A stretch of 64,000 nt of DNA from CBDCYS01 sp965226185 (GCA_965226185.1 CBDDCT010000007.1:2232001-2296000), one strand, 5' to 3'; positions 50,753-59,635 are shown, numbered from the stretch's first letter. The notes: generated by a model from the letters alone, not told the origin. A program made the numbers and translations.

Positions 50753-50920
50753 TCACTCCCCGATGCAGTGCAGCATGTGCTGCCAAAATTCTTTGCCTTC
50801 AATCTCTTTTCGCGTCGTTCCGGGTTCTCCTTCTTCCCATGTGATGACGACCGTCATTTGAAGCTCGGCTCCACAATCGCAGAGGAGCTTGTGCTTGACG
50901 CGTTTTTGCTGTTGTGCCAT
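50753..50920 (-). CDS. Small protein with a CxC motif
   Basis: A 55-residue ORF starting 'MAQQQKRVKHKLLCDCGAELQ' and ending 'FWQHMLHCIGE', so it has three Cys plus His residues that might bind a metal. The start is preceded by GGAAGG. It lies between the convergent arsM-like frame and the LamG lipoprotein, with a 26-bp gap to the latter. No family recognised. Confidence 0.5.
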   Translation of the reverse strand: MAQQQKRVKHKLLCDCGAELQMTVVITWEEGEPGTTRKEIEGKEFWQHMLHCIGE

Positions 50921-50946
50921 AGACCTTCCGTCTCTCCGTGAAGACT

Positions 50947-51888
50947 TTAAGGGTGGAGCGAAGACACTCCTTGTTCGAGTTCGTGAAGTGTCCGGATTTC
51001 CGTGTCGCTCAGGGCGCGGCGGAAGAAAGACACCTCGTCGAAGAGCCCTACGTAGTTGACTCCGAGCCGGATGGCCGCCCGGTTGAGATCCCAGGTGAAA
51101 GGCTCGGAGATACCTTGGCTCACTCCCCTTAACTCGCCGTCGAGGTAGAGCTTGGCCGCCCCGCTTTCGGTGTTGAGGCCGGTGTGGGTGATCACGACGT
51201 GGGTCCACCTGCCGCGCTCGAATGGCGGGCGGTTGACCACGATTAGACGCTTTTGAAAATTGGGATTATCGTCCGGAGCAAGATTGTCAGGATTCCAAAT
51301 CTCCAAATCCCCGAAAACACCAAGGCGAAACTGCCGAGGGTTTTCCTTTGTGAAATCGACCCACAGCGCGGCATCGTTGTACGCTGCATGCGTCACCTGG
51401 ATCGGATCGCAGAATCCCGGCTCCAAGTCAACGGAGGGGTCGAGGCTCAGCCAGAACGAAACCGTGCCGCTCCAGTCGCTGTCGGTATAGGCAACGTTGT
51501 CCCGAGCCCGGTAAAAGAGCGCGGTCGTATTCTTCTTCTTGAAAAGCAGCGCGTCACCGTAACGGCCCTCCCCGGCAGCGATCTCGATTTCAGGCGAGGC
51601 GATGCCCGGCGTCGCTTGATACTGATCCTCGTAAGACGGGGCGGTGTGGATTCGCCGCTCGCCGGCGCCGAAGTCCGCGTCGGCGCCGTTGTCAAACGAC
51701 GCGTGGAAGGTCAGCGCTTCGGCGATAGCCGCCGAGGCTGGATCGCGGTCTGGCGCGTTGTCGCCGGCGCTTTCATCACTCCCGCCCGATGAACAACCGC
51801 TTGCCAGCAATGCCCACAAAACAAGGGCCAACGCAAAGCGTCCGCCGTCACTAGATGCAGATCCGACACTCAACTCATGCCATCTCAT
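50947..51888 (-). CDS. Lipoprotein with LamG/concanavalin-A-like domain
   Basis: A 313-residue protein. The leader ends in the lipobox LLASGC with Cys at 32, followed by a Ser/Gly/Asp-rich linker. The body, from 'EALTFHASFDNGADADFGAG', is a jelly-roll LamG-like domain: 'GDALLFKKKNTTALFYRARD', 'SDWSGTVSFWLSLDP', 'RGRWTHVVITHTGLNTESGAA', 'KLYLDGELRG' and 'VGLFDEVSFFRRALSDTEIRTL'. Such domains bind glycans on the cell surface. No catalytic residues are evident. Confidence 0.83.
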   Translation of the reverse strand: MRWHELSVGSASSDGGRFALALVLWALLASGCSSGGSDESAGDNAPDRDPASAAIAEALTFHASFDNGADADFGAGERRIHTAPSYEDQYQATPGIASPEIEIAAGEGRYGDALLFKKKNTTALFYRARDNVAYTDSDWSGTVSFWLSLDPSVDLEPGFCDPIQVTHAAYNDAALWVDFTKENPRQFRLGVFGDLEIWNPDNLAPDDNPNFQKRLIVVNRPPFERGRWTHVVITHTGLNTESGAAKLYLDGELRGVSQGISEPFTWDLNRAAIRLGVNYVGLFDEVSFFRRALSDTEIRTLHELEQGVSSLHP

Positions 51889-52020
51889 AATCAGTTAGTT
51901 TAGCGTGCCGCGCTCGGCTCGGTCAGATTGACTCAAACACGACTTCGAGCCCATTCGCCGAGTCGGGCGCCTTGGGACATTCTCATTGCCTCCTTTTCTC
52001 CGAAGTCCTACAATCAAACG

Positions 52021-52791
52021 ATGAGCCTTCGCATCGCCGATCGCGAATTTCAGTCCCGCTTGATTGTCGGCACCGGCAAGTACGCCAGCTTCCAGCAGAT
52101 GAAGCGCTGCCACGAGCTTTCCGGAACCGATTTCGTGACGCTCGCGGTCCGCCGCGTCAATCTCACCGACCGCTCGAAAGAGTCGTTGATCGACTACATC
52201 GACCGGAAAAAAATCGCCATCCTTCCCAATACGGCGGCTTGTTATACCGCGGATGAGGCCATTCGCACCGCTCGCATGGCCCGCGAAGTCGGGCTCTCTA
52301 ACTGGATCAAGCTGGAAGTGATCGGCGACCAAAAGACGCTATTCCCGGACAACGAAGGCCTGCTCGAAGCGACTCGCGTCCTGGTCAAGGAAGGCTTCGT
52401 CGTTCTTCCCTATACCAACGACGACCTCGTTAACGCACTCAAGCTGATCGACGCCGGGGCAGCCGCCATTATGCCGCTGGCGGCGCCAATCGGTTCCGGA
52501 CTCGGCATCCAGAACGAGGCCAACCTGCGTATCCTCCGCGAAATGATCACAAGCGTGCCCCTGATCGTCGACGCAGGCGTCGGGACGGCCTCCGATGCCG
52601 CCCGTGCCATGGAGCTCGGCGCTGACGGCGTGCTAATGAACACAGCGATCGCCGAGGCTGAAGATCCGGAAAAGATGGCCGTCGCGATGAAGCTCGGAGT
52701 CGAGGCAGGCCGTTTGGCCTACGAATCCGGACGCATGGAGAAGAGGCTCTACGCCTCCGCGAGCAGCCCTTTGCAAGGCGTGGTGCGCTGA
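52021..52791 (+). CDS. thiG: Thiazole synthase
   Basis: A 256-residue TIM barrel that builds the thiazole phosphate of thiamine from DXP, dehydroglycine and ThiS thiocarboxylate. It starts at the ATG at 52021 ('MSLRIADREFQSRLIVGTGKY'); the upstream extension to 51928 is discarded. Motifs: 'TLAVRRVNLTDRSKESLIDYI', 'AMRTARMAREVGLSNWIKLEV'-type helix with the Schiff-base Lys in 'WIKLEVIGD', 'LPYTNDDL', 'AAIMPLAAPIGSGLGIQNE' and 'VDAGVGTASDAARAMELGADG'. No TPP riboswitch was recognised upstream. Its stop TGA coincides with the first base of a repeat element. Confidence 0.94.
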   Translation: MSLRIADREFQSRLIVGTGKYASFQQMKRCHELSGTDFVTLAVRRVNLTDRSKESLIDYIDRKKIAILPNTAACYTADEAIRTARMAREVGLSNWIKLEVIGDQKTLFPDNEGLLEATRVLVKEGFVVLPYTNDDLVNALKLIDAGAAAIMPLAAPIGSGLGIQNEANLRILREMITSVPLIVDAGVGTASDAARAMELGADGVLMNTAIAEAEDPEKMAVAMKLGVEAGRLAYESGRMEKRLYASASSPLQGVVR

Positions 52792-53006
52792 GCGGTTGAG
52801 CCGTTGAGCCGTTGATCCGTCGCTCGCGGGTGTCATCTAAGCCAGCTACATGTTCTTATGGGCGGGGTTGTGCCGCTCCGTCGTGGCAATCGCTAGTAGG
52901 CCTTGTCCTCGCGCGGCCAGCGCCCTCTGCCGGAGCACAACGGGCGAAGCGTTCATGGAACCGCGCAGCAGCTCAGCAGCTCAACGGATCAACCGCTCAA
53001 CGGATC
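52789..53006. repeat. Intergenic element with 9-bp repeat arms, copy 1 (218 bp)
   Basis: The left edge is TGAGCGGTTGAGCCGTTGAGCC, a degenerate array of GTTGAGCC-type units. The right edge carries the same units in reverse complement (CAGCTCAGCAGCTCAACGGA). The middle contains CGCGGGTGTCAT, GGGCGGGGTTGTGCCGCTC and a TAGGCCTTGTCCTC phrase. The same order of phrases is found inverted at 59327-59635. It fills the whole gap between the stops of thiG and the ftsB-like gene. Confidence 0.75.
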
Positions 53007-53300
53007 TTACTTCTTTTCGGGAACGTCGATGACTGTCTGGCGGCCGGTCGCCCAGCGGAGTTCCTCGCGCGCGATCCTCTCCACTTCTCGGCCGCCGGGA
53101 CCGAGGTCTTCGATCAGACCCTCTATCGCGGCATTCTCCTGCCGCAGGGCTTCGATCTTCGCTTCAAGCGCCCGCTCCTGCTCCCAAGACTGGCTGACTT
53201 CCATGAAGCGCTCATGCACGGAAAGGCCATAAAGCGTAACGCCCGCAATCGCTACGACGGCGAGGCCAACCAGACGAATGCGGGTGAGCTTTCGATCCAT
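53007..53300 (-). CDS. FtsB/DivIC-like septum formation initiator protein
   Basis: A 97-residue protein starting at the ATG at 53300 ('MDRKLTRIRLVGLAVVAIAG'); one transmembrane helix lies at about 8-28 and a coiled coil at about 35-70 ('EQERALEAKIEALRQENAAIEGLIEDL'), followed by 'VERIAREELRWATGRQTVIDVPEK', the conserved FtsB-type end. These bitopic proteins link FtsQ and FtsL at the division site. It is alone here and not beside eno, its common neighbour elsewhere. Divergent from cutA. Confidence 0.8.
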   Translation of the reverse strand: MDRKLTRIRLVGLAVVAIAGVTLYGLSVHERFMEVSQSWEQERALEAKIEALRQENAAIEGLIEDLGPGGREVERIAREELRWATGRQTVIDVPEKK

Positions 53301-53472
53301 GATTTTCTCCAGTATAATCCAATGCCAGTCCTGCCCCCTCGGGGAGACCACCGAGAACGGCGCTTGTTGTGGCTGAGAGCCGCCGAGCGAAGTTGTGGAA
53401 GATTGCTTGATGCCTGACCAGCCATGACTCACCGGCCCTGACACACCAGCCATAACCAGGAGGTCCTTCTAG

Positions 53473-53796
53473 ATGACAGACAAAGTTATCGCCTACACAA
53501 CCTGCGACGATCCGGAGGAGGCCGAGAAGCTCGCGCGTCACCTAGTCGAGGAGCGCTTGGCCGCCTGCGTGAGCGTTGTGCCGGCCGTGAAGTCCTACTA
53601 TCGCTGGAAGGGCAGCATCGAGAGCGACGACGAGATTCTGCTGATGATCAAGACTTCGAGAGACTTGGTCGATGCCCTGCGGCAGCAGCTAGAGAAGCTC
53701 CATAGCTACGACTTGCCGGAGCTGATCGTCACGCCGATTGTTGACGGATCCCCGAATTACCTGGCTTGGCTCGAAAGGGAACTGGCGGGGCATTGA
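53473..53796 (+). CDS. cutA: Divalent cation tolerance protein CutA1
   Basis: A 107-residue protein with AGGAGG before the start. Classical CutA pattern: 'VIAYTTCDDPEEAEKLARHLVEERLAACVSV', 'SYYRWKGSIESDDEILLMIKT' and 'YDLPELIVTPIVDGSPNYLAWLERE'. It forms PII-like trimers; a role in copper tolerance is doubtful even in model bacteria. Its last 68 bp overlap the 3' end of the convergent radical SAM gene. Confidence 0.95.
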   Translation: MTDKVIAYTTCDDPEEAEKLARHLVEERLAACVSVVPAVKSYYRWKGSIESDDEILLMIKTSRDLVDALRQQLEKLHSYDLPELIVTPIVDGSPNYLAWLERELAGH

Positions 53797-54937
53797 GATT
53801 CCCAGTCGTGAGGGCGGGGACTTTTGACAGTTTGCCTTTTTCGGAAGCCTCGCCAAACAAACTCATCTGCTGCTGGCCGGCCAGCTCGGGCTCATACCGC
53901 AGCGGCGAGGAAGCCAAACCGTGCACCTCCCGAATCTTCTCGATCCTCTCCCGCAAATACTCCACATATGCCCCACCGAGATAAGCGCTCCCCTCGTAAC
54001 GCGAACGGTAGCGCGCCACGAGTTCAGGGAAGTTTTTTTCTAGAAACGGAAAAAACTGCTTCTTTGCGCAAGGCATGAGAAACAGTGGGCCTCCGTCGAA
54101 AAAACCGGCCCCGGCAACTTTGGCGGCGCGGGCGACCGCACTCAGGTTTTCTTCCGTATCGGTGATCAGCGGCATCACTGGGTTCGCGAAAACCCCGACC
54201 GGCACCCCGACCGCGGCGAGTTTGCGGACTGCCTCGAGACGAAGGTCCGGACGCGGCGCCCGCGGCTCCAGCTTGCGGGCCAACTCCCGATCGAGCGTTG
54301 TGACCGTCATGTTTACGTGCAGCACGTTGGATCGGCTCACTTCGAGCAGCAAATCGATGTCCCTGACCACCAAATCCGACTTGGTCGTAAGCGAAAGATC
54401 CCTGCCCTCCTGTTGGGCGAACACTTCGAGCAATGCCTTCGTCACCCCGTATCGCCGCTCGGCGGGCTGATAAGGGTCGGTTGCTGTTCCGATCGCGATC
54501 GCGCCTTTGCGATGCTTCCGCAGGTCTTCGCGCAGCACCCGGGCGGCATCCGCTTTGGCGTAGATCTTCTCTTCGAAAAGCCGGCCGTCATCGAGACCCA
54601 TGAACTCGTGGGTGTAGCGCGCGTAGCAGTATTTGCAGCCAAACTCGCAACCCCTATAGGGGTTGATCGTCCAGGTGAAAGGCAATTTGGTATTGCTGCA
54701 GCGGTTAAGAATACTGCGTGTCGGCAGCTCGAAATACTCGACTTTCGATTTAGCGGCAAGCCGCTCGCTTCGAGCGGCCAAACGCGCGATCCCAATGAGC
54801 TTGTTGGAAGTCTGCGAGGGGGAAAGCACGTATCTATATTCGCTTTTTCTTCGCCTATTGTCAAGGGCCGAAGTGAATCTCGAATTTGCGCTGGACGCGA
54901 GCGCTGACGGGACGCTCAAACGACCTTCTTTTCTCAC
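53729..54937 (-). CDS. SPL-family radical SAM protein
   Basis: A 402-residue protein. The radical SAM cluster motif is CxxxCxxC at 97-104 in 'INPYRGCEFGCKYCYARYTHEF', preceded by 'RSILNRCSNTKLPFTWT'. It continues with 'AIGTATDPYQPAERRYGVTKALLE', 'LSLTTKSDLVVRDIDLLLE' and 'VGVFANPVMPLITDTEENL', as in spore-photoproduct-lyase-like proteins of the PA0069/Rv2578c type. Function undetermined; not expected to be a true spore photoproduct lyase because there is no evidence of sporulation. The 3' end overlaps cutA antiparallel by 68 bp, and the start may be further in. Confidence 0.87.
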   Translation of the reverse strand: MRKEGRLSVPSALASSANSRFTSALDNRRRKSEYRYVLSPSQTSNKLIGIARLAARSERLAAKSKVEYFELPTRSILNRCSNTKLPFTWTINPYRGCEFGCKYCYARYTHEFMGLDDGRLFEEKIYAKADAARVLREDLRKHRKGAIAIGTATDPYQPAERRYGVTKALLEVFAQQEGRDLSLTTKSDLVVRDIDLLLEVSRSNVLHVNMTVTTLDRELARKLEPRAPRPDLRLEAVRKLAAVGVPVGVFANPVMPLITDTEENLSAVARAAKVAGAGFFDGGPLFLMPCAKKQFFPFLEKNFPELVARYRSRYEGSAYLGGAYVEYLRERIEKIREVHGLASSPLRYEPELAGQQQMSLFGEASEKGKLSKVPALTTGNLNAPPVPFRAKPGNSGIRQQSA

Positions 54938-55261
54938 AGGACTCGCGAGTTGCGGTATGATTGGCGGGCCTCAACAGCAAGCAGAGAGCACGCTCAACCC
55001 GAACTCATAGCTCGCGAATCAAGGATATCGAAAGAAGCCGTCTTCAACGAACCTCGTCCTTCCACGCATCGAGAGGCAACCAGAATGCTCGGTGCGCCCA
55101 AGAAGGGTTCCGGTGGGAGGTGCGCTAGCTCGTCAGCGAGCTATCCTTATTATTGTCAGTTTCAATCCCGTAGTGCGATGATAAGGTAAAGTCCGTCCCA
55201 GCCCTCTCGGGGCGTCCGCATTGGGCTGCGCTCATCAGCCTTCCCTAGCAGGAGTTTCAGT

Positions 55262-57973
55262 ATGGATAGCTTCGGCGCTCGCGCCACAATCTCCGTTGCC
55301 GACCGTGCCTACGAATTTTTCAGCATCACCTCCGCGGGAGGCGGCAACGTATCACGGCTCCCTTTTTCGCTCAAGATTCTGCTGGAAAACCTGCTCCGTT
55401 TCGAAGACGGAACGACCGTCACCGCCGAGGACATCAAGGCCCTGGCCGGTTGGGATCCCCAAGCCGCGCCCAGTACCGAAATCGCCTTCCGCCCGGCCCG
55501 GGTCCTGATGCAGGACTTCACCGGTGTCCCGGCTATTGTCGACCTGGCCGCGATGCGCGAAGCCATGAAGGCTCTGGGCGGCAATCCGTCGCGTATCAAC
55601 CCGCTTCAGCCGGCCGAGCTGGTCATCGATCACTCGGTGCAGGTGGACCGCTCCGGCACCGCCCAGTCATTCCAGCTCAACACCGAACTCGAGTTCATGC
55701 GCAACCGCGAACGCTACCAGTTCCTCAAATGGGGGCAGAAGGCGTTCAGCAACTTCAAAGTCGTCCCTCCAGGCACGGGCATCGTCCACCAGATTAATCT
55801 CGAATACCTGGCGCCTGTCGTCTCTACGCAAGCGTCGAACGGCGTCACGCGGGCCTTTCCCGACACGCTGGTCGGGACGGACTCCCACACCACCATGATC
55901 AACGGCATCGGCGTCCTCGGCTGGGGGGTGGGCGGAATCGAGGCCGAGGCCGCGATGCTGGGGCAGCCAATCTCGATGCTCATCCCGCAAGTGGTCGGCT
56001 TCAAGCTGACTGGCAAACTCGCCGAAGGCGCGACGGCAACCGACTTGGTGCTCACTGTCGTCGAGATGCTGCGCAAGAAAGGGGTCGTCGGGAAGTTCGT
56101 CGAATTTTACGGGGACGGGCTTTCCGAGCTGCCGCTGGCTGACCGCGCCACGATCGCGAACATGGCGCCGGAGTACGGCGCAACCTGCGGCATCTTTCCG
56201 ATCGATGAGGAGACGCTCGCTTACCTGCGTCTGAGCGGACGCTCGGATGAGCAAGTCGCCCTGGTCGAGGCCTATGCCAAGGAGCAGGGAATGTTTCGCG
56301 AGGAGGGCGCCGAGGCCGTCTATTCCGGCACGCTCGAACTGGACGTATCCGAGGTCGAGCCGAGCTTGGCGGGGCCGCGAAGGCCGCAAGACCGGGTCGC
56401 GCTCAAAAACGCCAAATCTTCCTACCGCGGTGCTCTCGATGAGATCCTCGCGAGGCGTGAACCCGCCGCCGCTGGATCGGGTGGCGGCGGGTCCAGCGCC
56501 GTGGCAGTCGAACCACAAACCGCAGTCAAGCTCAGCATCAACGGCACGGAGCACGAACTTCGCCATGGCGCGGTCGTGATTGCCGCTATCACCAGTTGCA
56601 CGAACACATCCAACCCGGCCGTGATGATCGCCGCCGGCCTGGTCGCCAAACGGGCCGTTGAGCGCGGCTTGCAAGTCAAGCCATGGGTCAAGACCAGCTT
56701 GGCGCCCGGTTCCAAAGTCGTCACGGAGTACCTGCGAAAGTCGGGCCTGGCCGAGTACCTCGACATGACCGGATTTAACCTGGTGGGCTACGGTTGCACG
56801 ACCTGCATCGGGAATTCCGGACCCTTGCCCGAGGAAGTATCCAGGGCGATTCGCGAGGGCGATCTGGTGGTGGCGTCCGTCCTCTCCGGCAACCGCAATT
56901 TCGAAGGTCGCGTGCATCAGGAGGTGCGCATGAATTATCTGGCCTCGCCGCCCCTAGTCGTGGCCTATGCGCTGGCCGGAACCATGGATACCGGCGTCGC
57001 CACCGAGCCGCTGGGCGATGACCTGGAAGGCAACCCTGTCTTCCTGAAAGACCTTTGGCCCTCCCAGCAAGAAGTCCAGGACATCATTCAATCCACCGTT
57101 AAGTCGGAAATGTTCCGCGACAGCTACGCCAATGTCTTCACGGGCGACAGCCAGTGGAGGGCACTCGATGCTCCCGACGATGACCTGTTCGACTGGGACG
57201 GCAGTTCGACCTACGTACGGCGGCCGCCTTATTTCGTCGAGATGGGCCCCGACCCCGATCCTGTGAGCGACATCCGGGGCGCGCGAGTGCTCGCTTTACT
57301 GGGCGACAGCGTCACGACGGATCACATCTCTCCCGCCGGGGCGATCAAAGCGGATAGTCCGGCTGGCGCTTACCTGATCGAAAACGGCGTCGAACCGAGC
57401 GACTTCAACTCCTACGGGTCGCGCCGCGGCAACCACGAAGTGATGATGCGGGGAACGTTCGCTAACATCCGGCTCCGCAACCGCCTGGCTCCCGGAACTG
57501 AAGGCGGCTGGACACAGCACCTGCCCGGCGGCGAGCAGATGAGCATCTACAATGCCGCCATGAAGTATCGTCAAGAGGGTACGGCTCTGATCGTAATCGC
57601 CGGAAAAGAGTACGGCTCGGGATCTTCGCGGGACTGGGCCGCCAAGGGTCCCAGTCTATTGGGAGTCCGCGCGGCGATTGCTGAAAGTTACGAACGCATC
57701 CACCGCTCGAACTTGATCGGCATGGGGGTGCTGCCCCTGCAGTTCAAGCCTGACGAGAACCCGGAATCGCTGGGCTTGAGCGGCCGCGAAGTTTACGACA
57801 TCGAGGGCCTCGGGGACGGCTCCGCCAAGGAAGTGACGGTTACCGCGACACCCGACGGAGGAGACCCCGTTACCTTCCAAGCCACCGTCCGTATCGACAC
57901 TCCGCAGGAAGTGCTCTACTACCAAAACGGCGGCATCTTGCAATACGTGCTGCGGCAAATGGCCGACCGCTGA
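55262..57973 (+). CDS. acnA: Aconitate hydratase A
   Basis: A 903-residue TCA-cycle enzyme, normal length, with AGGAG before the ATG. The 4Fe-4S ligands are the Cys in 'AITSCTNTSNPAVMIAAGLV' and the pair in 'YGCTTCIGNSGPLPEEV'. Other motifs: 'LVIDHSVQVDRSG', 'FPDTLVGTDSHTTMINGIGVLGWGVGGIEAEA', 'LGDSVTTDHISPAGAIKAD' and 'GKEYGSGSSRDWAAKGPSLLGV'. A short Gly/Ser-rich insert ('GSGGGGSSAVAVE') lies at about residue 403. Cytosolic. The palindrome at 58007-58026 lies just beyond the stop. Confidence 0.97.
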   Translation: MDSFGARATISVADRAYEFFSITSAGGGNVSRLPFSLKILLENLLRFEDGTTVTAEDIKALAGWDPQAAPSTEIAFRPARVLMQDFTGVPAIVDLAAMREAMKALGGNPSRINPLQPAELVIDHSVQVDRSGTAQSFQLNTELEFMRNRERYQFLKWGQKAFSNFKVVPPGTGIVHQINLEYLAPVVSTQASNGVTRAFPDTLVGTDSHTTMINGIGVLGWGVGGIEAEAAMLGQPISMLIPQVVGFKLTGKLAEGATATDLVLTVVEMLRKKGVVGKFVEFYGDGLSELPLADRATIANMAPEYGATCGIFPIDEETLAYLRLSGRSDEQVALVEAYAKEQGMFREEGAEAVYSGTLELDVSEVEPSLAGPRRPQDRVALKNAKSSYRGALDEILARREPAAAGSGGGGSSAVAVEPQTAVKLSINGTEHELRHGAVVIAAITSCTNTSNPAVMIAAGLVAKRAVERGLQVKPWVKTSLAPGSKVVTEYLRKSGLAEYLDMTGFNLVGYGCTTCIGNSGPLPEEVSRAIREGDLVVASVLSGNRNFEGRVHQEVRMNYLASPPLVVAYALAGTMDTGVATEPLGDDLEGNPVFLKDLWPSQQEVQDIIQSTVKSEMFRDSYANVFTGDSQWRALDAPDDDLFDWDGSSTYVRRPPYFVEMGPDPDPVSDIRGARVLALLGDSVTTDHISPAGAIKADSPAGAYLIENGVEPSDFNSYGSRRGNHEVMMRGTFANIRLRNRLAPGTEGGWTQHLPGGEQMSIYNAAMKYRQEGTALIVIAGKEYGSGSSRDWAAKGPSLLGVRAAIAESYERIHRSNLIGMGVLPLQFKPDENPESLGLSGREVYDIEGLGDGSAKEVTVTATPDGGDPVTFQATVRIDTPQEVLYYQNGGILQYVLRQMADR

Positions 57974-58006
57974 GCGGTCGCATAACATCGAAACGCAGGC
58001 GCAGAG

Positions 58007-58026
58007 GCGCGGACGGAAGTCCGCGC
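58007..58026. repeat. Dispersed palindrome, copy 3
   Basis: GCGCGGAC-GGAA-GTCCGCGC is a perfect hairpin, and the surrounding AGAGGCGCGGACGGAAGTCC matches the copies at 20856 and 23959. Compensating base changes (GCGTGGAC against GCGCGGAC with both arms changed) suggest the stem is maintained. It lies between acnA and the glycosylase gene. Confidence 0.75.
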
Positions 58027-58065
58027 TCGCAATGGCGCCAGTTTTTTTGGGCTTCATCTAGAGGC

Positions 58066-58674
58066 ATGACCCTCGCTCAACTGCTCTTGAAGACGCGCCG
58101 GATCGAACGCGCATTTTTCAACCGTCCAGCAGCGCAAGTGGCCCGCGGCCTGTTGGGGAATTACGTCATCCACCGGCTGGGCGGATGCGAGCTGGCGGGC
58201 AGGATCGTCGAAACCGAAGCTTATCTTGGAGCGGGTGACCGGGCCGCTCATTTCGCGCGCGGCGTTACCGAGAGAACCCGAGTCATCTTCGGTCCGCCGG
58301 GACACGCTTACGTCTACTTAAGCTACGGGATGCACGAATGCCTCAACCTGGTGGCCGAGCCTGACGGACAACCCGGCTGCGTGCTAATCCGGGCTCTCGA
58401 ACCGGTTTGCGGAATCGAGGAGATGCAACGGCGGCGGCCAAAGGCGAAGCGCTTGCGCGATCTGGCGTCGGGACCCGGCAAGCTGACCCAGGCGATGGGA
58501 ATCACACGGGAACACTACGGCGCGGACGTGACCCGGGGGCCTCTGCGGGTGCGCCAGCCGAAGGTCCCGGAAGCATTTGAGATTCAGACCGCGGTCCGTA
58601 TCGGAATCTCTGTCAGCCAGGAACTGCATCTGCGGTTTCTTATCAAGGGAAACCCGCACGTGAGTGTGCGGTAA
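58066..58674 (+). CDS. DNA-3-methyladenine glycosylase (AAG/MPG type)
   Basis: A 202-residue base-excision repair enzyme that removes alkylated purines. Family motifs: 'AFFNRPAAQVARGLLGNYVIH', 'AGRIVETEAYLGAGDRAAHFARG' (catalytic Glu in ETEAY), 'TERTRVIFGPPGHAYVYLSYGMHECLNLV', 'GCVLIRALEPVCGIEEM' and 'SGPGKLTQAMGI'. Length is normal. The start is the ATG at 58066 with GAGG close by. It is unrelated to the AlkA fold. It is convergent with leuD. Confidence 0.94.
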   Translation: MTLAQLLLKTRRIERAFFNRPAAQVARGLLGNYVIHRLGGCELAGRIVETEAYLGAGDRAAHFARGVTERTRVIFGPPGHAYVYLSYGMHECLNLVAEPDGQPGCVLIRALEPVCGIEEMQRRRPKAKRLRDLASGPGKLTQAMGITREHYGADVTRGPLRVRQPKVPEAFEIQTAVRIGISVSQELHLRFLIKGNPHVSVR

Positions 58675-58718
58675 CCCATCTGGACCGCTTGCTCACGCGC
58701 ACGGCCCGGGGCCGGTTT

Positions 58719-59321
58719 CTAGGTTGTGCACACCGGGCGCGGGTGGCTGGCTTCGTATTGGGCGACCGCGGCCGCTTGCTTCTGCAAGTAGCCCAGTTGA
58801 TCGACGCCCTCCAGCAGACACTGCTTCGAAAACTCGTCGATGGGGAATTCGACTTCGCGGCCACTGGGGAGCCGCAGGGCTTGGCGCTGCAAGTCGACCT
58901 GCACCTGGACCGCGGCATCGCTCTCGACGGCCGCGAACAGCTCGGCATGCGTCGCGTCGTCCACGGCGACGGGTAGCAGCCCGTTCTTCAAGCAGTTGTT
59001 GCAGAAAATGTCGGCGAACGACGTGCTGATGACCGCACGAAAGCCGTACCCCAGCAGCGCCCAAGGAGCGTGTTCACGCGAGCTGCCGCAACCGAAGTTG
59101 TCACCGGCGAGAAGGACGTTCGCTCCCTTCACTCGCGATTGATTCAGGATGAAATCGGGCTTGGGTTCCCCTGACTCGTCGTAACGCCAGTCGTGAAACA
59201 AATCGTCGCCGAGGCCCTGTTTGTCGATGGTCTTCAAAAAACGGGCGGGGATGATTTGGTCCGTGTCGATATCTTTGGCCGGCAGGGGAACCATGCTTCC
59301 CGTGAAGGTGCTGATGGGCAT
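58719..59321 (-). CDS. leuD: 3-isopropylmalate dehydratase small subunit
   Basis: A 200-residue subunit of the leucine pathway isomerase. The ATG at 59321 starts 'MPISTFTGSMVPLPAKDIDTDQIIPARFL'; the 55 residues upstream in the longer frame come from repeat DNA. Core motifs are 'GANVLLAGDNFGCGSSREHAPWALLGYGFRAV' and 'FCNNCLKNGLLPV'. It should pair with LeuC, encoded upstream on the same strand but separated by 314 bp of repeat, where a few bases are usual. Confidence 0.95.
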   Translation of the reverse strand: MPISTFTGSMVPLPAKDIDTDQIIPARFLKTIDKQGLGDDLFHDWRYDESGEPKPDFILNQSRVKGANVLLAGDNFGCGSSREHAPWALLGYGFRAVISTSFADIFCNNCLKNGLLPVAVDDATHAELFAAVESDAAVQVQVDLQRQALRLPSGREVEFPIDEFSKQCLLEGVDQLGYLQKQAAAVAQYEASHPRPVCTT

Positions 59322-59326
59322 TCCGT

Positions 59327-59635
59327 TTCTCCGTTGACTCTCCGTTGATCGGTTGAGCAGTTGAGCAGTTGAGCCGTTTCTCCGTCGATCTGCTGTTCCG
59401 TTGGTTTGATGTTCCGTTGAGCGGATGCTCCGTCGTCCCGCAGCCCGGTCGCGGCGACACGGGCGCCGACCGGATGAGCAGGACAAAGCCTGCTAGTGAA
59501 TTCCAAAACCGAGCGGAACAACCCGCCCCACAAAATGCATCCGCGGGCGGATGACACCCGCGAACCAAGGCTCAACCGCTCATTGGCCAAACGGCTCAGC
59601 GGCTCAGCGGCTCAACAGCTCAACGGATCAGGAAC
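59327..59635. repeat. Intergenic element with 9-bp repeat arms, copy 2, between leuC and leuD
   Basis: On the minus strand it starts with TGATCCGTTGAGCTGTTGAGC-type units, continues through TCGCGGGTGTCAT, GGGCGGGTTGTTCCGCTC and CTAGCAGGCTTTGTCCTGCTC, and ends in reverse-complement units (CTCAACTGCTCAACTGCTC). The order matches the element at 52789-53006, with more diverged units. It separates leuC from leuD. Confidence 0.7.

Noticed and set aside
51928..52020. N-terminal extension of thiG
   Set aside because: The 31 extra residues are not part of ThiG proteins; the ATG at 52021 gives the normal length.
52789..53006. Possible CRISPR-like array because of short regular repeats
   Set aside because: Units are about 9 bp, degenerate, contiguous and change orientation between arms; there are no spacers and no cas genes.
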